A program made the translations under genes and the position numbers. Shown piece by piece: positions 9,724 through 18,599 of a stretch of DNA of 64,000 nt. Within the stretch, counting starts at the first letter, position 1. The number at the start of each line of letters is the position of its first letter. The notes under the pieces were generated by a model. The model was not told the DNA's origin. It saw nothing but the letters and a program-made list of their open reading frames with translations, and made no database searches. Source of the stretch: Leptolyngbya sp. PCC 6406 (GTDB lineage Bacteria > Cyanobacteriota > Cyanobacteriia > Phormidesmidales > Phormidesmidaceae); NCBI RefSeq assembly GCF_000332095.2, contig NZ_KI913951.1, positions 32,497-96,496 of the forward strand, in the 5' to 3' direction.

Positions 9724-10317
9724 ATGGTTGCCAACCATTCCTTGATGATCGATCCTGCTGAACCTCTCCAATCTAGGGATCTCTCTTCTGTAAACGGGGG
9801 ATGCCTATCCCGTCGTGTTCGTATCAAGGATGCTGTCTTTGCCGCGATCGATGAAGCTGAAGGCTATAGGGCAACTCAATTGGCGGAAGCCGCTGGGGTG
9901 ACGGATGCCACCCTTTCTTCCATGCGACATCAGGGGCGGGATATCCGCATGTCTACCTTGCAGCGCTTGCTGGATGCGATGCCGACGGATGTCTATCTGC
10001 GCTTCTATCAAAATCTGGGGGCGGGTTTGGCTCACGAGGCCCTCACCGATCAAGAAGCCTCCCCAGACAAAATTATTTCAGCCCTGCTTCAGCTCTGTGA
10101 TGACCAGAGCTTGATCGGCCTGGTGCGAGAACTCGGAGCCCTGTCTAAGCAGCGCCATCAGCAAGGGAGCAAGGTGCTCTCGATCATGGCCCTGCTCATG
10201 GCGCTGATGCAGTATTGCGAACTGGATGATATGCCTGAACTCATCGGTAAAGTGGGCAAATATACCTCGACCGCCATCAATCGTGCTGCGGAAAATCTAT
10301 CGGAAGAGCGGCGGTGA
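9724..10317 (+). CDS. Helix-turn-helix protein, possible copy-control regulator
   Basis: The 197-residue protein has a predicted DNA-binding segment at about residues 35-95: YRATQLAEAAGVTDATLSSM is a typical recognition-helix layout, followed by MSTLQRLLDAMP as in Cro/C1-type folds. The rest is helical and of unknown role. The gene diverges from rep across a leader that holds the antisense RNA candidate, so it may repress rep or its own promoter. The chosen ATG is the first in frame, and a TATAAAT box lies about 45 bp upstream. The family is not recognised beyond the HTH. Confidence 0.6.
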   Translation: MVANHSLMIDPAEPLQSRDLSSVNGGCLSRRVRIKDAVFAAIDEAEGYRATQLAEAAGVTDATLSSMRHQGRDIRMSTLQRLLDAMPTDVYLRFYQNLGAGLAHEALTDQEASPDKIISALLQLCDDQSLIGLVRELGALSKQRHQQGSKVLSIMALLMALMQYCELDDMPELIGKVGKYTSTAINRAAENLSEERR

Positions 10318-10477
10318 TTGCTGGGATGAGAAAAGGGGGTGACCTAGCTGAGGATAGATGTGTTTGCTCTGTTGTGTCAGTACTCTTATGGGTAACGTGG
10401 ATAGCTCTGTAGTTCCAGTAGCATGACTCGGTCTAGGAGTGGTCGTCTTTTGCAAACCAAGCGGAATATAGCTGCTT

Positions 10478-10681
10478 ATGCAATTCGACCCATCAAGGTC
10501 TTCTGTGGACTCTGCCGAAGTTGCAGCAGTTGATGACTTGCTGTACCGGTTTGATGATCTCGCAGAAGCAGATCAGGGTGCATTCATTGAGGCGTTGATT
10601 AGAAAAGAAAAGATTCAACGCATCATGGATCTTGTCGCCAAGTGTGCGCAAGCCAGGATCGAGGGAATTCGTGATCCGTGA
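10478..10681 (+). CDS. Small acidic hypothetical protein
   Basis: This 67-residue, largely helical protein has no recognised motif. It ends at 10681, 27 bp before a strong hairpin, which supports it as the last gene of a short transcript. Size and charge resemble antitoxins, but no toxin partner follows. Confidence 0.4.
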   Translation: MQFDPSRSSVDSAEVAAVDDLLYRFDDLAEADQGAFIEALIRKEKIQRIMDLVAKCAQARIEGIRDP

Positions 10682-10707
10682 TGAATGCGCTATTTTTCAA
10701 GGAAAAG

Positions 10708-10746
10708 CTCAAAAGCCCCTAGACTGGCCAGTCAGGGGCTTTTGAG
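10708..10746. terminator. Bidirectional terminator hairpin
   Basis: A 13-bp stem (CTCAAAAGCCCCT with its complement AGGGGCTTTTGAG) encloses a loop that itself contains the palindrome ACTGGCCAGT. A/T-rich tracts within the stem suit termination in both directions, between the + strand gene ending at 10681 and the - strand toxin-antitoxin remnants to its right. Confidence 0.7.
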
Positions 10747-10776
10747 TAGGTTATCTGTCATCACGTGTGCTATCCC

Positions 10777-10918
10777 CTAATCAGATATGGACTCGTTGGC
10801 AGTGGTCAAAACCTCTAGATAAAGCTGACGACTGACGCGAAATCTGGCCACTGTTACGAGGTCATCCAGTAGCGGGCGCACGGCTGGAACTAGGCCGCGC
10901 CGTTTGGCTGCTGTATGA
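10777..10918 (-). pseudogene. Internally deleted DUF3368 (PIN-like) toxin
   Basis: Directly after the UPF0175 gene the - strand reads a VII-like start (GTG ATC ATA), where the partner toxin should begin. About three codons later it jumps, out of frame, to a typical DUF3368 C terminus (AAKRRGLVPAVRPLLDDL ... ANESISD, stop at 10777-10779). Most of the gene is missing, including all catalytic acidic residues except those of the tail. The toxin cannot be made. Confidence 0.6.
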
Positions 10919-11164
10919 TCACAACCAACCCTTCTGGTTCAGGTGCTGCACATCTTCTCGAAATTCAGCTACGTCGTAATGGACGCAGATTTCTCGCTCA
11001 TCTAGTAAGTGCTGGAATCGCATTTGAGTCATGCCTAGGATCTCGCTGGCTTTACCCAGGCTGAGCTTTTCTTTCTGAAACAACAAAAGGATGATTTCTA
11101 GCAAGAGGTCTGGCTCTGATAAGCCACTGGCTCGAAGGATATCGTCCGAAATGACTAGGCTCAT
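10919..11164 (-). CDS. UPF0175 family antitoxin
   Basis: The 81-residue protein shows the UPF0175 pattern: an N-terminal ISDDILRASGL segment, then ALLLFQKEKLSLG-like helices and a helix-turn-helix (LGKASEILGMTQMRFQHLLDE) ending in the LxxREIxVHYD block. Members bind DNA and neutralise a DUF3368 PIN-like toxin encoded just downstream. Here the partner survives only as a deleted remnant, so this is an orphan antitoxin. Confidence 0.75.
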   Translation of the reverse strand: MSLVISDDILRASGLSEPDLLLEIILLLFQKEKLSLGKASEILGMTQMRFQHLLDEREICVHYDVAEFREDVQHLNQKGWL

Positions 11165-11271
11165 CGTTCTTAATCTCTGAGGTTTCTAGCGCGTTGAAGT
11201 CTTTTTGGGTGCGGGGCTGGGGTTGAGATGGTGGCCATAGTGGGTACACAGGAAGCGCACGCATTCGGGGG

Positions 11272-11418
11272 CTAGGTCGATCTCGATTTCATTGTAGGCT
11301 CCGGTGTCTGGGGTGGCTTACTATCAGGCAAATCACGGGTATGCAGGGTGTCGTACCCAGCGTTCTGAAGAAGCTGAGCTAACCGCCGGGGCAGTTGGGT
11401 ATCAACCAAAAATTTCAT
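11272..11418 (-). pseudogene. Truncated DUF5615 PIN-like toxin
   Basis: The start, MKFLVDTQLPRRLAQLLQNA, is that of a DUF5615 toxin with its first catalytic Asp. Homology ends after about 33 codons, at HTRDLPDS, and the frame then runs into unrelated codons and stops at 11272. The ATG overlaps the stop of the DUF433 antitoxin gene (ATGA at 11415-11418), the usual coupling. The other catalytic residues are absent. Confidence 0.65.
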
Positions 11419-11648
11419 GAGGCCAGCTTAAAGACGCTTTTGACTTGGCTGAGTCGGGTGGCAAACACTAAGGCCGAGACGATGTCCGCCTCTTCTAAGT
11501 CGTCATAGTCTTCCAGAATTTCGGCCTGGGTCATGCCGGAACTGAGCAGCTCTAGCAACAGCTCGACGGGGTAGCGCAGCCCACGAATACAGGGTTTACC
11601 GTGGCAGATGTCGGGGTTGATGGTGATGCGATCTAGGAAGGAATTCAT
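11415..11648 (-). CDS. DUF433 antitoxin
   Basis: The 77-residue protein begins MNSFLDRITINPDICHGKP and contains CIRGLRYPVELLLELL and EILEDYDDLEEADIVSAL, the diagnostic DUF433 helix-turn-helix core. It should repress its operon and neutralise a DUF5615 PIN-like toxin. An upstream in-frame start at 11795 exists, but the added 49 residues are low-complexity and unlike the family, so the start at 11648 is preferred. Its toxin partner is truncated. Confidence 0.85.
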   Translation of the reverse strand: MNSFLDRITINPDICHGKPCIRGLRYPVELLLELLSSGMTQAEILEDYDDLEEADIVSALVFATRLSQVKSVFKLAS

Positions 11649-11976
11649 GGCAGGCTCTCCAGAATTAAATCCATCGTTCCCAAGCTGAGCGCGGCTCATC
11701 GTTCCTATGCTCCAGCGTGGGAACATCTCCCCAGACGCTCCCGCGTCCCGCGTCCCCATCCCAGGGCTCAGGAGCGCCGGGTGTAGCGTTCCCAAGCTGA
11801 GCGTGGGAAAGATGGAATGGCCCGACTGAGCTAGCCAGCTAGGGGCTAGTTAAAGTTCCCAGGGTATGAGATGTATCGATATTACAGCCTCCATGACTCG
11901 CCCCGTTTCGCTCCAAAAACCGCCCAATGAAACAGTAACCGCTACCTTTTGTTCCCTAACAACGTTAGGTGTCCCC

Positions 11977-12537
11977 ATGAATGACGAGATTTTGGCTCAG
12001 CAACTGGCAAAAACGGGCAACTTGTTGGACTTGCTCAACGATGAAGCCTGGGTGCGAGAAACTGAGGCCATTGAAGCGGAGTGCGGCGGGCAGGTTGAAG
12101 CCGGTCTGGGCCTAAAAGCTTACGTTGAACAGTTAGCCACTGTGCCCTCAGCCGCCTTTCGTCAGCAGCGCCGCCAAGTGCAACTGCTATCGATTTTGTT
12201 GCCAGAGCTGAAAGCATGGCTACAATCCTGGGAATTGGGTCGGATCTTCGAGGCCGTCTACATCGAAGCGCAACGACAACTGTTTGAGCATCTTCAGCGG
12301 CCCACACCCGAACAAGTCATCTGGCTGGATTCTCTACTGGCAGAAGATTCCCGACAGATATCTCCTGAGCAGAAAACTGTGAGATCGCAAGCGATCGTGA
12401 TGCTGGTGCAAATGTTCACTGAGGATGATTGGCAAGCGCTAGCCCAAACAGCGGCTGAAGAGACAGCGAGAGGTATTTTGCAAGTTCGGCACCGGCAACT
12501 CCACCAACAAGCTCGACAAACCCAGCGACCTGGCTAA
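11977..12537 (+). CDS. Conserved hypothetical protein (duplicated C-terminal segment)
   Basis: The protein is about 186 residues from MNDEILAQQLAKTGNL; a longer reading from 11866 looks spurious. It is helical, with a C terminus carrying WLDSLLAEDSRQISPEQKTV and FTEDDWQALAQTAAEETARG. I do not recognise the family. Its 3' segment recurs in the window at 14483-14600 and, split by an insertion sequence, at 18799-18969 plus 20695-20767, so this is the only complete member of a locally repeated family. Confidence 0.6.
   Translation: MNDEILAQQLAKTGNLLDLLNDEAWVRETEAIEAECGGQVEAGLGLKAYVEQLATVPSAAFRQQRRQVQLLSILLPELKAWLQSWELGRIFEAVYIEAQRQLFEHLQRPTPEQVIWLDSLLAEDSRQISPEQKTVRSQAIVMLVQMFTEDDWQALAQTAAEETARGILQVRHRQLHQQARQTQRPG
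12408..12493 (+). repeat. 86-bp direct repeat, left copy
   Basis: This segment inside the 3' end of the gene at 11977 is repeated at 14483-14568 at constant offset (2075 bp) with roughly a dozen mismatches. The two copies bracket the pentapeptide-repeat gene. Confidence 0.75.
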
Positions 12538-12597
12538 ATACCTAGCTAAATACCTGGCTAAGCGCTGGCTATAGATTCCCTATCCACGAGTCAACCA

Positions 12598-14475
12598 ATG
12601 AAGTGGCAAATACTATTGCTAGGACTAGAACCCATCACGGCGGAAGAGCTATTAAGGCAATATGACAAGGGCAAAAGAAAATTTAGAAGTATTTATCTTG
12701 CAAATCAATCCCTACGGGGTAAGGAACTGTCTGGCATTAATTTTCTCCATTCAACTATTCAGGGCTGCGACTTTCAAGATACTAATCTAGAGAATTCCAC
12801 CTTTACAAAAAGCAATATTGGAATCAGCCCTAGGCAACATCTATTGATGACCGTTTATACCCATATAGAAATTGATGATATACCCTTCTCTGATGCAGAT
12901 TTTCTTCTGTCTCTGCCTTTTCCTATTGTATGGACGATGGGGTTACTGCTTATTTTTATTGCGATCTCTATTCCAATTGCAGAGGGAGCAGTGTCTATAT
13001 TGGGGGGCTTCTTGTCTGGTGTAATAGGTATTTTGATAATATCAACACTGCTCATAATGGATATCAGGAGAACCATACTTGAGTATAAAAAGAGAAGAAG
13101 AAAATCAACGTGCAATAATTTTATAAGGTCAAACTTAAATAATGCTTGCTTTGAAGAATCTCATATAGAAAATTGTGACTTTAGTTACACAAAGTCAAGT
13201 TCTATCTCTATAAATAGGTGCTCTGTTAGACATAGTAAATTCCTTGATTTTAGCTTTAAGGAAATTTCCTTGAGACATAGTCTCCTGTCCTTTGTAGAAT
13301 TCCCAATCTCAATCTCGGAAAAGGCTCTCCGATTGCTAACTACTTTAGATGGCAGAAATGAGGATTACCAAGGTTATAATCTGAGTGGCTTTAACCTTGC
13401 TGACGCAAAATTGCAAGGCGCTGACTTGAGTAATGCAAAATTAGTCTCTGCTAATTTAGAAAAGGCTAGTTTGCATTCTTCAAAGTTAAATAACTGTGAT
13501 ATGAGAAATGCTAACCTGAATTTTGCACAACTCGAAGGTGCTGATTTATTCGCTGCTGACTTATCTGCGGCTAGCTTAGTTGGTGCCAACCTTGAGCGGG
13601 CAAACCTGGCTGCATCTAGAGTAATTGGAGTTAATTTTTCAGACGCAAATCTCTCTGGGGCTTGTATATCAGATTGGCAAATGTCGAATGCAAACTTCAA
13701 AAATATAAAATGCAATCATATATATTTGGAATTCTCCTATCGAGACCAGCAGTATATGACGAGAGTTCCTGCTAATGAAAATGACTATTTAAAAGACAAA
13801 GAATTTGAAGATAATATTTCTCAAGTTTATAGTATGATGGCGCAGGTTTTGCAGTATGGTTCTGAATATGCTAGTGAAATTAAAAGAGAATTGCAGTTGA
13901 TTGAGGATCTATCTCCAAACAAGCAGGGATTTCAAGTAAGCCTAGACAGATTAAAGATTCTAGTCGATTCATTCGACAAAAAAATCAGTAATTTGCCTGG
14001 AAATCCCATTGTGATCCAACAACTCTTGAATAACATAGGAGGAAATTTCAGTATGCCTGGTAACTTCGTCAAGAATAGCGGTGATAATAGTCACGACAAC
14101 ATCATTCAAGCAGATACTATTTCAGGCAATGCCAGGGTTAATCAAAGCACATCTGCATCTTGGTCGCCCCAAGAGGAGAATACAAAGGGAGATATTCTTA
14201 AGTCCCTTGATCAAATACTAGGGCTGATTGCTACTTCTGATCTAGCAGAGGCAGAGAAAAAGGAAGCTGCATCCTATATTGAGGCGGCCAAGCAGGAAAC
14301 TCAAAAAGAAACTCCGAAACAGGAACGGATCGCAGGCAATCTAAAATGGTTTAAAGAGACATTAGAGTCTCTCGATACTGCAACAGATTCTGCAAAAAAC
14401 TTGATGGGGAAACTCAAGGGTCCCTGGTCAGTTTTAGTAAAAGCGGCTGGTCTAACAATTCCCTTTCTTCCCTAG
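12598..14475 (+). CDS. Membrane-anchored pentapeptide-repeat protein
   Basis: The 625-residue protein has a short run of pentapeptide-like repeats (about 40-75), two transmembrane helices (about 97-160) followed by a basic KKRRRK stop-transfer patch, and a second, long A(D/N)LXX array (about 255-385). The C-terminal 150 residues are coiled-coil-like (AEAEKKEAASYIEAAKQ) and end in a hydrophobic tail, an arrangement I associate with conflict-system adaptor or effector proteins. No enzyme motif is visible. Base composition is AT-rich against its neighbours and the gene sits between 86-bp direct repeats, both suggesting transfer as a cassette. A defence role is an inference. Confidence 0.8.
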   Translation: MKWQILLLGLEPITAEELLRQYDKGKRKFRSIYLANQSLRGKELSGINFLHSTIQGCDFQDTNLENSTFTKSNIGISPRQHLLMTVYTHIEIDDIPFSDADFLLSLPFPIVWTMGLLLIFIAISIPIAEGAVSILGGFLSGVIGILIISTLLIMDIRRTILEYKKRRRKSTCNNFIRSNLNNACFEESHIENCDFSYTKSSSISINRCSVRHSKFLDFSFKEISLRHSLLSFVEFPISISEKALRLLTTLDGRNEDYQGYNLSGFNLADAKLQGADLSNAKLVSANLEKASLHSSKLNNCDMRNANLNFAQLEGADLFAADLSAASLVGANLERANLAASRVIGVNFSDANLSGACISDWQMSNANFKNIKCNHIYLEFSYRDQQYMTRVPANENDYLKDKEFEDNISQVYSMMAQVLQYGSEYASEIKRELQLIEDLSPNKQGFQVSLDRLKILVDSFDKKISNLPGNPIVIQQLLNNIGGNFSMPGNFVKNSGDNSHDNIIQADTISGNARVNQSTSASWSPQEENTKGDILKSLDQILGLIATSDLAEAEKKEAASYIEAAKQETQKETPKQERIAGNLKWFKETLESLDTATDSAKNLMGKLKGPWSVLVKAAGLTIPFLP

Positions 14476-14482
14476 ACACTAG

Positions 14483-14600
14483 GCAAATATTCACTGAGGA
14501 TGACTGGCAAGCGCTAGCCCAAACAGCGGCTGAAGAGACTGCAAAAGGCATTTTCCATATTCGGCAACGAGAGGTGATTCAAGCTGCTGTGGTAAGGTAG
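14483..14600 (+). pseudogene. C-terminal remnant, copy of gene at 11977
   Basis: An open stretch encoding FTEDDWQALAQTAAEETAKG...RQREVIQAAVVR and a stop at 14600 repeats the last 40 codons of the upstream gene, with no start or N terminus. Positions 14483-14568 form the right copy of the 86-bp direct repeat. Confidence 0.65.
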
Positions 14601-14715
14601 TCGCCCGCTATCTGTTCGAGGTCGGCTTTGCCTAACTGGGTCATGAGTGTGGTAAACATTGATGGCCGCTAGTATGACCCAGTTACAGCCTCTATGGGGC
14701 TTAAAAAATAGGAAT

Positions 14716-15675
14716 TTATTGGCCTGATGGCATGGGCGGGTGATTGGCAAAGTAGGGCAGTTGTGGCGAGATCGGGGGTAGGGTTTTGAGCATTAAGGTG
14801 ATCCAGGGTAGGCCGATCCCAATATAGAGGCTGCCCAGCAGCCAAAAGCCCCGAATGTCGCTGAGGTTGTATTGCGTTAGGTGGGTACTGGCAATGGTGA
14901 GCAAGCCGCCGAATAGCAATAAGAGGCCGTAGCTGAAGAGGCTGCCCACAGCCAGGTATAGGTAAACCGCTAGTAGCGATCGCAGTTTGAAATAAATCCA
15001 AATTGCCAGACCGAAATTCAGCACAGCTCCTAGAAGAAATTCGGGTTGTTGCAGGTTGAGTACGATGGCTAGGCCCATCATGCCAACGATGGCGGTGCGT
15101 AAATTCCATTTAGTCGCCCATCGATGCAGCAATAGACCCAAAACCAAAAATCCTGAAAGGGCTGCTCCCCACAGGTTGGTGATCAGGTAGGTGAGGTGAA
15201 ACAAGAGCGGAGATTGGGCTTGCTGGAGTTGAGTGACCACCACGTTGGCTTGGGTGTTGACGTTGGTTTCTGTCCAGGTGGGAGCCAGTTCCGCTAGGCC
15301 GCTATAGCTCAGGCGACAGAGCCCCATGTAGACAAAATGAGTTGCGATCGCAAGTAAAATCAGTTGACCGATTTGCTTACCATTAGGGGGTGGGCCGATC
15401 AGCGATCGCAGATCTAACCCCTGTTTACGGCAGGCCAGCCAAACGCAGTACAGTCCCCCAGTAATTGTAGCCGTCAGGTATATCTGGCTCAGGGTCGGAG
15501 CGATGGCCTGCAACTGATCGACGTTCAGCAAGTCTATGTCAAAAGGACGCCCCAGCCCAAGGCTAAAAATGGGCCATAACACCAACATCACGATTAAGAT
15601 TCCCAGCATTAGCCGGAGAAATATATACCGCGTTTTTAGCCGTAAAAAAGGATTGGGGACAGTAGAGGGCGACAT
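14716..15675 (-). CDS. Polytopic membrane protein, CPBP-like without catalytic motif
   Basis: The 319-residue protein has about eight hydrophobic segments spread over its length. The arrangement around residues 160-215 (LWGAALSGFLVLGLLLHRW followed by a Gly/Ala-rich helix) resembles the core of CPBP intramembrane peptidases, but the EExxxR and HxxxN catalytic residues are not there. It may be an inactive relative or an unrelated integral membrane protein. It stands alone on the - strand. Function unknown. Confidence 0.6.
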   Translation of the reverse strand: MSPSTVPNPFLRLKTRYIFLRLMLGILIVMLVLWPIFSLGLGRPFDIDLLNVDQLQAIAPTLSQIYLTATITGGLYCVWLACRKQGLDLRSLIGPPPNGKQIGQLILLAIATHFVYMGLCRLSYSGLAELAPTWTETNVNTQANVVVTQLQQAQSPLLFHLTYLITNLWGAALSGFLVLGLLLHRWATKWNLRTAIVGMMGLAIVLNLQQPEFLLGAVLNFGLAIWIYFKLRSLLAVYLYLAVGSLFSYGLLLLFGGLLTIASTHLTQYNLSDIRGFWLLGSLYIGIGLPWITLMLKTLPPISPQLPYFANHPPMPSGQ

Positions 15676-16273
15676 AACTACAATCTAAATTCCGGGCTAT
15701 GGTTCATTAAAATCTAACCGACCGATCAAAAACTTATAGCGTTTTGCGCGATCGGTGTTCATCCGAGCTTGATTAACCAGTAGAAACGGCATCTAGCAGT
15801 TTGTGTGAGACGGGGCAGGTCTCTAAAGCTGCTGAAGAAAACAGCCAAGCCATAGGGTGGACAGTGTCCACCATTATCCTCCGTCCCCAATCAAGCACCC
15901 CCCCCCAAAAAAACTAAACCATTCTGCATTAGTCCTGTTCTGCTGCATCGCCAGATCTGTGGTCTTGCCGCTCAGTCTTGACCCGCGACGACGAAGGGCT
16001 TGATCGCCTCGACGGCACATGATGCTGATCTCCATCAGCGAAAACACCTGCCGCATCGAGAAAACGGCTGGCAATGAGCTGCTGACTGAGGAGTCCAGTG
16101 GAGCAGCAAGTCCCCGCTCATGGCACTCTCTGGATTGTTCAGTCCGGTTACGAGCGTAAAACCTAGCTCAAAATAAATTCTTGGTTTTTGTCGAAATGGC
16201 GCTCGCTCGCTCGTCATATCAGTAGAGGCATAAAGACCCTTATGCTTTTACGTCATCTAAAACGAGTACATCC
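15676..16273. other. Intergenic region with one dispersed repeat
   Basis: About 600 bp without a credible gene. It holds the 61-bp repeat at 15915-15975 (second copy at 23170-23230) and the presumed promoter of the + strand DGPF/GST/sigma genes shortly before 16274. Nothing else is supported. Confidence 0.5.
15915..15975. repeat. 61-bp dispersed repeat, copy A
   Basis: It matches 23170-23230 in 55 of 61 positions by eye. On the - strand both copies can be read as a peptide containing SGKTTDLA and NAEWF, so they may be tails of a decayed gene family rather than a site. Confidence 0.6.
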
Positions 16274-16615
16274 ATGAGATATGCCATTCTGGTTTACGAG
16301 ACCGAGCAAGACTTCTCAGATCGGGAAAACCACATGCCTGCCTATAGCGCCTATTCTCAAGCCTTAGCGGAGGCAGGCGTGGCAGCAGGTGGTGCAGCTC
16401 TCCATCCCGGTCATACGGCTACAACGCTCCGTTTGCGCAATGGGCAGCGGAACGTTCAAGATGGCCCCTATGCGGATACCAAAGAACAATTGGGAGGCTT
16501 TTTCATCATTGATGTTGCCGATCTGGATACAGCCCTAGACTGGGCATCTCGCTGTCCTGCCGCTAGCAATTGTGCTGTGGAAGTCCGGCCTTTGTTACCC
16601 ATGAACCAGGCATAG
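16274..16615 (+). CDS. YCII-related/DGPF-domain protein
   Basis: The 113-residue protein begins MRYAILVYETEQDF and contains NGQRNVQDGPYADTKEQLGGFFII, the DGPF signature of YCII-related proteins. It is the first gene of a cassette with a glutathione transferase and an ECF sigma factor of the kind usually paired with DGPF genes (ECF42). The biochemical role of DGPF proteins is poorly known; the conserved Asp and His side chains suggest small-molecule chemistry. The ATG at 16274 is the natural start. Confidence 0.85.
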   Translation: MRYAILVYETEQDFSDRENHMPAYSAYSQALAEAGVAAGGAALHPGHTATTLRLRNGQRNVQDGPYADTKEQLGGFFIIDVADLDTALDWASRCPAASNCAVEVRPLLPMNQA

Positions 16616-16626
16616 GAGATAGTGGC

Positions 16627-17244
16627 ATGAAACTTTACTACTTTCCCGCTTCCCCTAATAGCCGTAAAGCCCATGCGGTGGCAATTCATCTTGACCTTCC
16701 CTTAGATCTAAGACTAATAGATCTGCAAAAAGGAGAACAACGAACTCCAGAGTTCATGCAGTTGAACCCCACCGGACGAACCCCTGTGCTGCAAGATGGC
16801 GAGTTTGTGCTGTGGGAGTCTACGGCGATTATGCAGTATTTAGCCAGCCAGGGTCCTAATTCCCTTTGGCCAGAAAGCGTCCAAAGTCGAGCAGATATTA
16901 TGCGCTGGCAGAGTTGGCAACAAGCTCACTGGCAACGGGCCTGTCAGCCTTTGCAATTTGAGCGGGTGGTTAAACAAGTTTTGCAACTGGGAGATCCTGA
17001 CCCTCAGGTTGTGGAACAGGCCACTCAACAGTTTCATCAAGAGGCCGCTGTCCTGAATCAACATCTGGCCGAGCGTACGTACCTGGTTGATGAAACCCTG
17101 ACGTTAGCTGACTTTTCGGTGGCTAGTGACTTGACCTATGCTGGCCCTGGACAGTTTCCCCTTGAGCGCTATTCCCATATTCAAGCTTGGTATGCTCGGA
17201 TAGAGCCCTTACCGGCTTGGCAAAAGACCACCCCAAGAGGTTAA
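16627..17244 (+). CDS. Glutathione S-transferase family protein
   Basis: The 205-residue protein has the thioredoxin-like N-terminal domain (MKLYYFPASPNSRKAH, NPTGRTPVLQDGEFVLWES with the cis-Pro and the Glu-Ser pair that binds glutathione) and an all-helical C-terminal domain (YLVDETLTLADFSVAS). It would conjugate or isomerise electrophiles with glutathione in the cytosol. The start at 16627 follows the DGPF stop by 11 bp; a longer frame from 16570 overlaps that gene and is rejected. Its stop lies 6 bp before the sigma-factor gene, so one operon is likely. Confidence 0.9.
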   Translation: MKLYYFPASPNSRKAHAVAIHLDLPLDLRLIDLQKGEQRTPEFMQLNPTGRTPVLQDGEFVLWESTAIMQYLASQGPNSLWPESVQSRADIMRWQSWQQAHWQRACQPLQFERVVKQVLQLGDPDPQVVEQATQQFHQEAAVLNQHLAERTYLVDETLTLADFSVASDLTYAGPGQFPLERYSHIQAWYARIEPLPAWQKTTPRG

Positions 17245-17250
17245 CCGCCC

Positions 17251-18501
17251 ATGGATGCACGTCGAGCGGCAGAAATGGCCGTCCGCAGTTCCTATGGACG
17301 GTTGGTTGCTTATTTGGCCTCTCGAACCAGGGATCTGGCGGCTGCCGAAGATGCCCTCGGCGATGCGTTCCTCTCAGCGCTGAAAACCTGGCCAGAGACT
17401 GGTGTTCCCAAAAACCCTGAGTCCTGGTTAGTGGTGGCAGCCCGAAATCGGTTGATCGATGGGGCACGACGCAATCGTGTTCAAGAAAATGTCCTGGAAA
17501 CGCTTAAACTGAGTAGCCTGCGAACTGACGGGTCAGCGCTGGCGCGATCGCAACCCGAATCGCCCGATAATCCAGAGTTCTTTCCTGACGATCGCCTTAA
17601 ATTACTCTTTATTTGTGCCCACCCAGCCATTGACGCAACGATTCACACCCCATTGATGCTGCAAACGGTGCTAGGGCTGAATGCGGCACAGATTGCCTCA
17701 GCGTTTCTGGTTGCCCCCGCTACCATGAGCCAGCGCCTGGTGAGAGCCAAGGCCAAAATTCGAGATGCGGGCATTGCTTTTGAATTACCTCAAGTAGATG
17801 AATTGCCAGGTCGTTTAGCGGCTGTGCTAGAAGCCATTTACGCCGCTTACACCCATGCTTGGGAAATGGTAGATGGAGGTGATCCCCGGCATCGCGGATT
17901 GGCTGAAGATGGGATCTGGCTGGCTCGTTTATGTGTTCAGCTAGTGCCGCAAGCCCCTGAAGCCCGTGGGTTACTGGCGCTCATGCTTTACTGTGAAGCC
18001 CGCCGCGATGCTCGTCGCAGTGCAGAGGGTGCCTACATCCCGTTAGCCCAGCAAGATACTCGGCTTTGGGCGCGGCCCATGCTTGATGAAGCCGAACGGG
18101 AACTCACCCACGCTGCGACCTTGAAGCAATTGGGACGATTTCAACTGGAAGCAGCGATTCAATCACTCCACGCCCAACGCGCCGTCACGCAGCAGGTCGA
18201 TTGGGAAACACTGGCGTTGTTATATGCAGGCTTGATTCAGCTTTCGCCCACCCTTGGTGCGAGGGTCAGTTATGCAGCTGCGATCGCGGAAGCCAAAGGA
18301 TTAGAGCAGGGCTTGGTCTATCTCAAGACCTTGCCCAGCGAAGTCGTGAGAAACTACCAACCCTATTGGGCATTGAAGGCTCATCTATTGCAGCAGCTAG
18401 AGCATAAATCTGAAGCTCAGCAGGCTTATTCACGAGCAATTGGATTAACGGAAGATGTTAAAGTTCGCGAATTTCTTCTCCATCAGTTGCATGAGTTTTA
18501 G
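17251..18501 (+). CDS. ECF42-type RNA polymerase sigma factor
   Basis: The 416-residue protein has sigma-2 (about 10-75; TRDLAAAEDALGDAFLSAL, PESWLVVAARNRLID), a sigma-4 region (about 125-175; LMLQTVLGLNAAQIASAFLV) and a long C-terminal DUF6596/TPR-like domain (about 185-416). This layout is that of ECF42, in which the C-terminal domain replaces an anti-sigma factor and the target is normally the adjacent DGPF gene, as here. The reading frame is intact and the three genes are closely spaced. Confidence 0.88.
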   Translation: MDARRAAEMAVRSSYGRLVAYLASRTRDLAAAEDALGDAFLSALKTWPETGVPKNPESWLVVAARNRLIDGARRNRVQENVLETLKLSSLRTDGSALARSQPESPDNPEFFPDDRLKLLFICAHPAIDATIHTPLMLQTVLGLNAAQIASAFLVAPATMSQRLVRAKAKIRDAGIAFELPQVDELPGRLAAVLEAIYAAYTHAWEMVDGGDPRHRGLAEDGIWLARLCVQLVPQAPEARGLLALMLYCEARRDARRSAEGAYIPLAQQDTRLWARPMLDEAERELTHAATLKQLGRFQLEAAIQSLHAQRAVTQQVDWETLALLYAGLIQLSPTLGARVSYAAAIAEAKGLEQGLVYLKTLPSEVVRNYQPYWALKAHLLQQLEHKSEAQQAYSRAIGLTEDVKVREFLLHQLHEF

Positions 18502-18599
18502 CTTCTCTGCGGTGCATTGCTTCGCGTTTCGCAAGCGACATAAAAGGCGAAGCCGCGCCTTAGCGCTATGCACTTTACTAACTGGCAGACTTTAGCAAA

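Noticed and set aside
14716..15675. Active CPBP intramembrane protease
   Set aside because: The overall pattern is reminiscent of the family, but the EExxxR and HxxxN catalytic motifs are absent.
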